DNA of 64,000 nucleotides from Acidimicrobiales bacterium (lineage in GTDB: Bacteria > Actinomycetota > Acidimicrobiia > Acidimicrobiales > Aldehydirespiratoraceae): contig JAKMFW010000022.1 of the NCBI GenBank assembly GCA_022425325.1, positions 1 through 64,000 on the forward strand, written 5' to 3'. Position 1 is the first letter of the stretch. Each line of letters starts with the position of its first letter. Below are positions 59,009 through 64,000 of this stretch, piece after piece. A model generated the notes under the pieces. The model was not told the DNA's origin and searched no databases. It worked only from the letters and a program-made list of their open reading frames with translations. The translations under genes and the position numbers were made by a program.

Positions 59009-60285
59009 CGCAGCTGATCCAAGGCCTGGAAGAAACCGGGGAAGGTCTTGGCGACACAGCCCGGGTCGCTGATCTCGACGCCGGCGACGACGAGCCCGAC
59101 GAGCGAGAACGCCATCGCCATTCGGTGATCGTCGTAGGTGGCGAAGGTGGCGGGGTTCGGCAACCCGGCGGGACGGATGACAAAGCCGTCGTCGTGTTCT
59201 TCCGCGTCGACGCCGGCGCGCCGCAGCTCGGTGACCGGACCGGCGACACGATCGCTTTCCTTGTCACGGATGAAGCCGATGCCGTCGACCCGGGTGGGTG
59301 ACTCGGCGAACGCCGCCACCACGGCAAGCGTCGGCGCGGTGTCGGAGATATCGCTCAGATCGACCTCGACCCCGCGACTCGCTCGCCCGGACACCTCGAC
59401 ATGGTCGGGGCCAAGGTCGACACGGCAACCCATCTCCCCGAGCACCTCGGCGAACGCAACATCGCCCTGGAGTGCATTTCGCCCGAGCCCGTCGATACGA
59501 ACCCGACCTCCGGTGATCGCAGCTGCGGCCAGAAAGTACGACGCAGCAGAGGCATCCGGCTCCACGCGGTAGTCGGTGCCGACGTAGCCGCCGCCAACGC
59601 GCCACCGTCGATCACCGTCGTCGTCAACCTCTGCGCCGAACGAGCGCATGACTGCGCCGGTCATCTCGATGTAGGGCCGAGAAATCGGTTCGGTGGTGAG
59701 GGCCACCTGCATCGACGAGGCCCCACCGGCGAGCAGAAGGCCGGTGATGAATTGGCTCGACGTATCGCCCGGCAACGATGTCTCGGCCCCGTCGATCGGA
59801 CCCGTGATGCGAGCCGGCAATCGATCGGGCTCGCCCAGTTCGGTGATCGTGACCCCCATCGACCGCAGAGCGGCGAACTGGTCTCCCATGGGGCGACCCC
59901 GCATCTGCGGGTGAGCGTCGACGACGACCGGCACCTCGCCGAGCGCGGCGAGCGGCACCGCAAAGCGGGCGGTCGTCCCCGACTGGTTGGCATCGACGTG
60001 CGCCTCGGTGCCCGGCAGGTGACCGCCACACCCGTCGACCTCGATGGTGGCGGTCACCTCATCGGCGCGGGTCGAGATGCCGAGGCCATCGAGCACGCCG
60101 AGCATCGCTCGCGTGTCGTCGGCGAAAAGCGCTCCACGCAGGACGCTGTGTCCCTCGGCCAGCGCAGCACACACCAGAGCACGATTGGTGATGCTCTTGG
60201 ACCCCGGCAGAACGACATCGACGTCGGGCGGCGAAACCAACGGCTCGATCGGGAACGGATCCGGGAGCGTGCGCGGATCGATCAT
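59005..60285 (-). CDS. aroA: 3-phosphoshikimate 1-carboxyvinyltransferase (EPSP synthase)
   Basis: 426 residues. Motifs: VVLPGSKSITNRALVCAALA near residue 28 (shikimate phosphate binding), ANQSGTTARFAVPLAALG near 98, PGDTSSQFITGLLLAGG, and IKDKESDR-type FIRDKESDRVAGPVTELRRA near 345. It joins shikimate 3-phosphate and PEP to EPSP in aromatic amino acid synthesis. The ATG overlaps the tyrA stop (ATGA), grouping two aromatic-pathway genes. In the N-terminal glyphosate-site loop the residues read NQSGTTARF, slightly different from the NAGTAMR of class I enzymes. Confidence 0.96.
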   Translation of the reverse strand: MIDPRTLPDPFPIEPLVSPPDVDVVLPGSKSITNRALVCAALAEGHSVLRGALFADDTRAMLGVLDGLGISTRADEVTATIEVDGCGGHLPGTEAHVDANQSGTTARFAVPLAALGEVPVVVDAHPQMRGRPMGDQFAALRSMGVTITELGEPDRLPARITGPIDGAETSLPGDTSSQFITGLLLAGGASSMQVALTTEPISRPYIEMTGAVMRSFGAEVDDDGDRRWRVGGGYVGTDYRVEPDASAASYFLAAAAITGGRVRIDGLGRNALQGDVAFAEVLGEMGCRVDLGPDHVEVSGRASRGVEVDLSDISDTAPTLAVVAAFAESPTRVDGIGFIRDKESDRVAGPVTELRRAGVDAEEHDDGFVIRPAGLPNPATFATYDDHRMAMAFSLVGLVVAGVEISDPGCVAKTFPGFFQALDQLR

Positions 60286-61358
60286 GCTTCGAGCGAACGA
60301 GACGACGGCCGGTAGCCAAGCGCCATCAGCCCACCCTGCAAGCGCTCGGTCATCGCCGTCTCGACGACGAGCACGATGACACCCCGGGGACCTTCGGCTG
60401 AGTGAGCGATCTCGAGGTCGTAGATGTTGACGTCGAGATCGGCAGCCAGGGTGGCGATTGCAGCCACCTCACCCTTCCGGTCGAGCACCGGGATCCGCAT
60501 CTCGCTCATCGCCTCGGTGCTCGGAATCGTGGTCGGCAGGTTACGACGAGCGACGCGAGCGCTTTCGAGTCGCTCAAGCAGGGCCGCACGATCCCGCTCG
60601 GACACGACGTTGCGGATCGCCGAGAGCTCCGAGATCAGCTCATCGAGAGCATCGACGATCGGATCGGCATTCTGCACACAGATGTCAGGCCAGATCGCCG
60701 GATGACCCGCCGCGATACGGGTCATGTCGCGGAAGCCACCCGCGGCGAGCCGCAGCAGGGCCCGCTCCTCGGTGGCTCGCCCGTCGGCCAGCCGCATCAG
60801 GGTGGCCGCCGTGAGATGGGGAACATGGGAGATGACGGCGACGAGCTGATCATGACGATCCGCAGGGATTGCGATCGGATTGGCCCCCATCGACTTCACG
60901 ACATCGCGGATCGTCGCGAACACGGTGTCATCGGTGGTGGAGGTCGGGCACAGCACCCACATCGCGCCGCTGAACAGATGCGCAGCCGCACCGTCGAGAC
61001 CGTCCTGCTCGCTGCCCGCCATCGGATGCCCGGCAACGAAGCGAGGATCCTCGATCGCCCCGGCGATCGCCGCCTTCACCGACCCGACATCGGTCACCGC
61101 GGCGACACCCGCATCGAGGAGGCGTTGTGCGAGTTCCGCGACACTGTCAGCCGGCGTGGCGACCACCCCGAGATCGGCGGCCGGCAGAGTGTCGAGCGAG
61201 CCGATCTCGTCGATGACACCGCGATCGACCGCATCGGCGAGGCGGCCTGCGTCGAGATCGACGCCGACGACGTGCCAGCCCTCGGCCCGCAGCGCAAGGC
61301 CCACGGATCCCCCGATAAGGCCCACACCGACGATCACGGCCTGTCTGGCGTCAGTCAC
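60282..61358 (-). CDS. tyrA: Prephenate dehydrogenase with C-terminal ACT-like domain
   Basis: 358 residues from the GTG at 61358. The NAD motif AVIVGVGLIGGSVGLALRAE is at the N-terminus. VTDVGSVKAAIAGAIEDPRF, the catalytic His region FVAGHPMAGSEQDGLDGAAA, and ISHVPHLTAATLM near 180 are TyrA hallmarks. Residues 280-355 (RIPVLDRKGEVAAIATLAAD, NIYDLEIAHSAEGPRGVIVL) form an ACT domain, suggesting feedback control by tyrosine. It is leaderless: TAGCCT (61372-61367) lies 8 bases before the GTG, and the TAG is also the rluB stop. An internal promoter thus lies inside the scpA operon. Confidence 0.94.
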   Translation of the reverse strand: MTDARQAVIVGVGLIGGSVGLALRAEGWHVVGVDLDAGRLADAVDRGVIDEIGSLDTLPAADLGVVATPADSVAELAQRLLDAGVAAVTDVGSVKAAIAGAIEDPRFVAGHPMAGSEQDGLDGAAAHLFSGAMWVLCPTSTTDDTVFATIRDVVKSMGANPIAIPADRHDQLVAVISHVPHLTAATLMRLADGRATEERALLRLAAGGFRDMTRIAAGHPAIWPDICVQNADPIVDALDELISELSAIRNVVSERDRAALLERLESARVARRNLPTTIPSTEAMSEMRIPVLDRKGEVAAIATLAADLDVNIYDLEIAHSAEGPRGVIVLVVETAMTERLQGGLMALGYRPSSRSLEA

Positions 61359-61366
61359 GACAACGC

Positions 61367-61372
61367 AGGCTA
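61367..61372 (-). promoter_or_regulatory. -10 box (TAGCCT) of tyrA containing the rluB stop codon
   Basis: The TAG stop of rluB (61372-61370) is the first half of TAGCCT, 8 bases before the tyrA GTG. Confidence 0.6.
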
Positions 61373-62131
61373 CCGGGGAGGCTCGGAGCCGGTGGCGGGT
61401 TTCTCGGATGCCGATGCAACCTCGAGCGACCGGACCTCGTCACGGGTCAGTTCCCGCCATTCCCCCGGTGCCAGGCGCGGATCGGTGATCGGCCCGATCC
61501 GAGTGCGTACAAGTCGCACGACCGGATGCCCGACCGCATCACACATTCGGCGAACCTGCCGGTTCCGTCCTTCGTGAATCGTGATGCGGAGCAGGTTCGG
61601 CTCCACCGCCGTGACGCGGGCACGAGCGGTCAGCCCGTCCTCGAGCTCGACGCCGTCACGCAACGTTCGCAGCGAGGCCCGCGAGGGTTCACCTTCGACG
61701 AGCGCGAGGTACTCCTTCTCGACACCGAAGCTCGGGTGGGTGAGGTGATGGGTGAGCTGACCATCGTTGGTCATGAGCAACAGGCCCTCCGTCTCGGCAT
61801 CGAGACGCCCGACCGAGAACACCCGCGGCTGGTCGGGAACCGCGTCGACGACGGTGGGCCGGCCCTGCGGGTCGTCGGCGGTCGTGATGACCCCGGCCGG
61901 TTTGTTGAGCAGGTAGTACACGAGATCGGGCCTCACCCCGACAGGAGCACCGTCGACGGCGACGACCTGGCTCTCGACATCGACCCGCTTGCCGAGTTCG
62001 GCGACGACCCCGTCGACCGTCACCCGACCCTCAGCGATGATCTCCTCACAGACCCGCCGGCTGCCGAACCCGACCCGGGCCAGGATCTTCTGCAGCCGCT
62101 CCCCCTCCGGGTGCGGCTCGCGGTGGCTCAC
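61370..62131 (-). CDS. rluB: rRNA/tRNA pseudouridine synthase, RluB/RsuA type
   Basis: 253 residues from the GTG at 62131 (GTGA overlap with scpB). An S4 RNA-binding domain at the N-terminus (ERLQKILARVGFGSRRVCEE, TVDGVVAELGKRV) is followed by the catalytic core RVFSVGRLDAETEGLLLMTN with the Asp near residue 105, and by LRITIHEGRNRQVRRMCDAV near 180. It isomerises a uridine in 23S (or 16S) rRNA. scpA-scpB-rluB order is widely conserved. Its stop codon doubles as part of the tyrA promoter. Confidence 0.95.
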   Translation of the reverse strand: MSHREPHPEGERLQKILARVGFGSRRVCEEIIAEGRVTVDGVVAELGKRVDVESQVVAVDGAPVGVRPDLVYYLLNKPAGVITTADDPQGRPTVVDAVPDQPRVFSVGRLDAETEGLLLMTNDGQLTHHLTHPSFGVEKEYLALVEGEPSRASLRTLRDGVELEDGLTARARVTAVEPNLLRITIHEGRNRQVRRMCDAVGHPVVRLVRTRIGPITDPRLAPGEWRELTRDEVRSLEVASASEKPATGSEPPR

Positions 62132-62757
62132 TCGTCCTCGCCACCGTGATCAGCGTCGGTCGACTCGTCGTGGCCACCGTCGAGTTCATCGTCGTCGGAT
62201 CCGACGCGCAGGCCCCGCTCGAGCGCCTCGACCACGTCAGCCTCCGGGAAGAACTCGCCGAGCGGCGGGAGATCCTCGACCGAATCGATCCCGAGTCGCT
62301 CGAGGAACGTGGGTGTCGTGCCGTACAGCACGGCCTGGCCGGGACCCGGATCACGAGCAACCTCGTCGACATAGCCCCGCTGCTGCAGGGTACGCATCAC
62401 GGCATCGACATTGACGCCACGGATCGAGGCGATCTGGTTCCGGCTCACCGGCTGCTTGTAGGCGATCACGGCAAGCGTCTCGAGCGCCGCCGCCGACAGC
62501 CGAGCCGACTGACCATCGAGAACGAAACGTTCGACGTAGGGCGCCTGTTCGGTGGCGGTCTGGAAGCGATAGCCCCCCGCCACGCGGGCGAGGATGAATC
62601 CTCGGCCGTCAGCGACGTACTCGGCCGCCAAGTTCTCGCAGATATCCTCGACCTCGTTGATCGGCGCGCCGACCAGCTTGGCCAGCAGCGCCGGGGGAAG
62701 CGGCTCCTCCGCCACCATCAAGATGGCTTCGAGCGCAGGTGCGACGTGGTCAGCCAT
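62128..62757 (-). CDS. scpB: Segregation and condensation protein B
   Basis: 209 residues. Tandem winged-helix domains: ALEAILMVAEEPLPPALLAK at the N-terminus, GRGFILARVAGGYRFQTATE, SARLSAAALETLAVIAYKQP and VSRNQIASIRGVNVDAVMRT, then PGPGQAVLYGTTPTFLERLG. The C-terminal tail is acidic and His/Asp-rich. ScpB binds the kleisin ScpA to form the SMC condensin complex for chromosome compaction and segregation. Its ATG is one base after the scpA stop. Confidence 0.96.
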   Translation of the reverse strand: MADHVAPALEAILMVAEEPLPPALLAKLVGAPINEVEDICENLAAEYVADGRGFILARVAGGYRFQTATEQAPYVERFVLDGQSARLSAAALETLAVIAYKQPVSRNQIASIRGVNVDAVMRTLQQRGYVDEVARDPGPGQAVLYGTTPTFLERLGIDSVEDLPPLGEFFPEADVVEALERGLRVGSDDDELDGGHDESTDADHGGEDE

Positions 62758-62758
62758 A

Positions 62759-63538
62759 TCAGCCCTCGTAGGTGTCGATAACGATGGCGTCGGCGCTCAC
62801 GCCCTCACCACCCGTCCAGATCACGGTGATGTCGCCGAACGCCGAAGCCTGATCGAGTTCGACCACGCCCTGCTTGAACAGTTCGAGTACGGCAAGGAAA
62901 CGCACAACGACCTCGATGCGGTCGACGAGGTCGGCGGTGAGCGCCCGGAAGGTCATCTGGCCGACGCCGGGCAGCTCCTTGACGAGCTCCTCGACCGCCT
63001 CGGCGACGGTGACCTTGATCGGAGTCACATGGGACAGGTCGACCCGGACGACCGGCTTGGGTGCCGTCGCCTTCAGGAAGGCGGCTCGAAGATCCTCCGG
63101 AGTGGTCTTCTCGAGGAGGTCGGGAGCCAACGAGAGGAAGTGTTCCTCAACCGGGCCGCACTGGCGCGGGTAGCTGCGGGCGGCGACGGCGGTCAACTGC
63201 CGCAGGATCAGCGCAGCGTCCTTGAAGGTCTTGCACTCGACCAGACGCGCCAGCAGGAGATCCCGCTCCTCCCACAGACCGAGTTCGTCGTCGAGATCGA
63301 TCTCGTCGTCGTCGGGCAGGAGCCGGCGGGCCTTGAGCTCGACCAACGTGGCCGCGATCAGGAGAAACTCGGTGGCGACCTCGAGGTCGAGTTGCTCCAT
63401 GCGATCCAGCTCGCCGAGGTACGCATTGACGATCTCGTTCAGGTTGATCTCGTAGAGATCGACCTGCTCGCGCAGGATCAGGTGCAACAACAGATCGAAC
63501 GGACCGTCGAACACCGGCGTGTGGACCTCGTACGGCAT
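62759..63538 (-). CDS. scpA: Segregation and condensation protein A (kleisin)
   Basis: 259 residues from the ATG at 63538; a longer frame upstream is not conserved. The N-terminus MPYEVHTPVFDGPFDLLLHL is the ScpA signature, followed by LILREQVDLYEINLNEIV and ATEFLLIAATLVELKARRLL near 65-85. The C-terminal winged helix (MTFRALTADLVDRIEVVVRF, LAVLELFKQGVVELDQ) binds SMC. It is leaderless: TAGGGT (63551-63546) lies 7 bases before the ATG. An inverted repeat lies over its -35 region and a DnaA-box-like element lies further upstream. Confidence 0.96.
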   Translation of the reverse strand: MPYEVHTPVFDGPFDLLLHLILREQVDLYEINLNEIVNAYLGELDRMEQLDLEVATEFLLIAATLVELKARRLLPDDDEIDLDDELGLWEERDLLLARLVECKTFKDAALILRQLTAVAARSYPRQCGPVEEHFLSLAPDLLEKTTPEDLRAAFLKATAPKPVVRVDLSHVTPIKVTVAEAVEELVKELPGVGQMTFRALTADLVDRIEVVVRFLAVLELFKQGVVELDQASAFGDITVIWTGGEGVSADAIVIDTYEG

Positions 63539-63545
63539 CGCAGGG

Positions 63546-63576
63546 ACCCTAGACGCCGCGCCCGGGGACGCGGCGT
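63546..63576 (-). promoter_or_regulatory. scpA promoter with inverted repeat over the -35 region
   Basis: The -10 TAGGGT (63551-63546) is 7 bases before the ATG. The arms ACGCCGCG (63553-63560) and CGCGGCGT (63569-63576), separated by 8 bases, cover the spacer and the -35 position. Confidence 0.55.
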
Positions 63577-63582
63577 TGATCC

Positions 63583-63615
63583 GACGATCGCGTGACTTTT
63601 CCACAGGCGATCGTC
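63583..63615. promoter_or_regulatory. Inverted repeat with a DnaA-box-like loop between scpA and the photolyase gene
   Basis: The perfect arms GACGATCGC (63583-63591) and GCGATCGTC (63607-63615) enclose GTGACTTTTCCACAG. TTTTCCACA (63597-63605) fits the DnaA box consensus TTWTNCACA. Confidence 0.45.
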
Positions 63616-63698
63616 TCGAGCCAGGACACCGCAAGCGTCATTGCGATCCATTTCGGCGGAGAGCATCCGCACGCCGCCGACCGCTCGTAATCGAATCG

Positions 63699-64000
63699 AT
63701 GTCCACCGCCATCGTCTGGTTCCGCCGCGACCTCCGCCTCGATGACAATCCCGCCTGGGCTGCCGCCACCGAGGCCCACGACGAGATCGTTCCCGTGCTG
63801 GTGATCGAACCTGCGCTGCTCGACGCGGCGGGCCCCCACCGGCGCCGAGCGTTCCTCACCGCTGCGGAGGCCCTCGACCGGTCGATCACCGAGCTCGGCG
63901 GGCGACTCCATGTCCGCATCGGTGACCCGGTCCGCATCCTGCCCGCCCTCACCGAGGAGGCGGATGCGGCTGCGATGTACGCCAACGCCGACGTCTCGCG
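63699..64000 (+). CDS. phr: Deoxyribodipyrimidine photolyase (3' truncated)
   Basis: The first 100 codons from the ATG at 63699 to the window end. The opening AIVWFRRDLRLDDNPAWAAA is the photolyase/cryptochrome N-terminal domain signature, followed by EIVPVLVIEPALL, AGPHRRRAFLTAAEALDRSI and LGGRLHVRIGDPVRILPAL. This domain would hold the antenna chromophore; the FAD domain lies outside the window. The enzyme repairs UV pyrimidine dimers using blue light, suggesting a light-exposed habitat. No standard -10 box was found; a TAATCG sequence 5 bases before the ATG is a weak candidate. Confidence 0.93.
   Translation, partial: MSTAIVWFRRDLRLDDNPAWAAATEAHDEIVPVLVIEPALLDAAGPHRRRAFLTAAEALDRSITELGGRLHVRIGDPVRILPALTEEADAAAMYANADVS

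Overview
The window reads as a stretch of a high-GC (about two thirds G+C by eye) actinobacterial chromosome. Most likely it comes from an Acidimicrobiia-type organism (Ilumatobacter-like), though that rank is inferred from gene content only. Pointers are an F420-type LLM oxidoreductase, a RamB regulator beside aceB/aceA, the mycobacterium-like gene order murI - MBL hydrolase - rph - rdgB, many GTG starts, tight ATGA/GTGA stop-start overlaps, and a very regular promoter layout. In that layout a TANNNT -10 box sits 5-8 bases before the start codon of the first gene of a transcription unit, with no Shine-Dalgarno sequence. I count 26 such genes. I see no insertion sequence, integrase, phage gene or CRISPR array.

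Layout. 1-8,000: end of a Pro/Glu-rich protein; uppS-recO; the helicase dinG on the other strand; the phoH-ybeY-corC-era operon; and a small protein that looks like two Sm-type barrels. 8,000-12,650: glyoxylate-shunt locus (ramB, aceB, aceA) closed by a strong terminator. 12,680-18,100: cyclopropane fatty acid synthase, tRNA-Arg, tRNA-His and tRNA-Lys, a DapB-like dehydrogenase, a YbjQ pair and a DEAD-box helicase. 18,150-26,240: a catabolic block (LLM oxidoreductase, 2-hydroxyacid dehydrogenase, amidohydrolase, SDR, enoyl-CoA hydratase, DUF6285, APH-type kinase, and two Fe(II)/2-oxoglutarate dioxygenases). 26,340-37,600: a secreted M15-like peptidase with SLH repeats, SelO, a C26 amidohydrolase, transporters, a MOSC protein, a DUF2207 membrane protein, a methyltransferase and a compact PEP-synthase-like protein.

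37,660-45,750: aldehyde dehydrogenase, acyl-CoA dehydrogenase and amidohydrolase (both with palindromic operator candidates), FAD oxidoreductase, enoyl-CoA hydratase and aminotransferase. 45,830-50,820: uridine kinase, lipoprotein, RNA m5U methyltransferase, rpe, a PNPOx-like protein and clpP. 50,940-57,620: alpha/beta hydrolase, EamA, rdgB, rph, MBL, murI, rpmG, rpmB, ispH and a retropepsin-like protein. 57,630-64,000: the scpA-scpB-rluB-tyrA-aroA-cmk-plsC operon and the start of a photolyase.

No single spectacular new system stands out; most of the window is housekeeping and central metabolism. The most interesting signals are at the level of genome architecture: near-universal leaderless starts; three cases where the stop codon TAG of one gene is the first half of the -10 box of the next; tRNA-Arg whose predicted transcription start is its own mature 5' end; two convergent gene junctions carrying tandem dyads with the same 29-bp period; and a DnaA-box-like sequence held in the loop of an inverted repeat upstream of scpA. 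The proteins most worth a second look are the tandem Sm-like protein beside phoH, the M15 peptidase lacking a zinc-ligand His, the compact PPDK-like protein and the dioxygenase pair.
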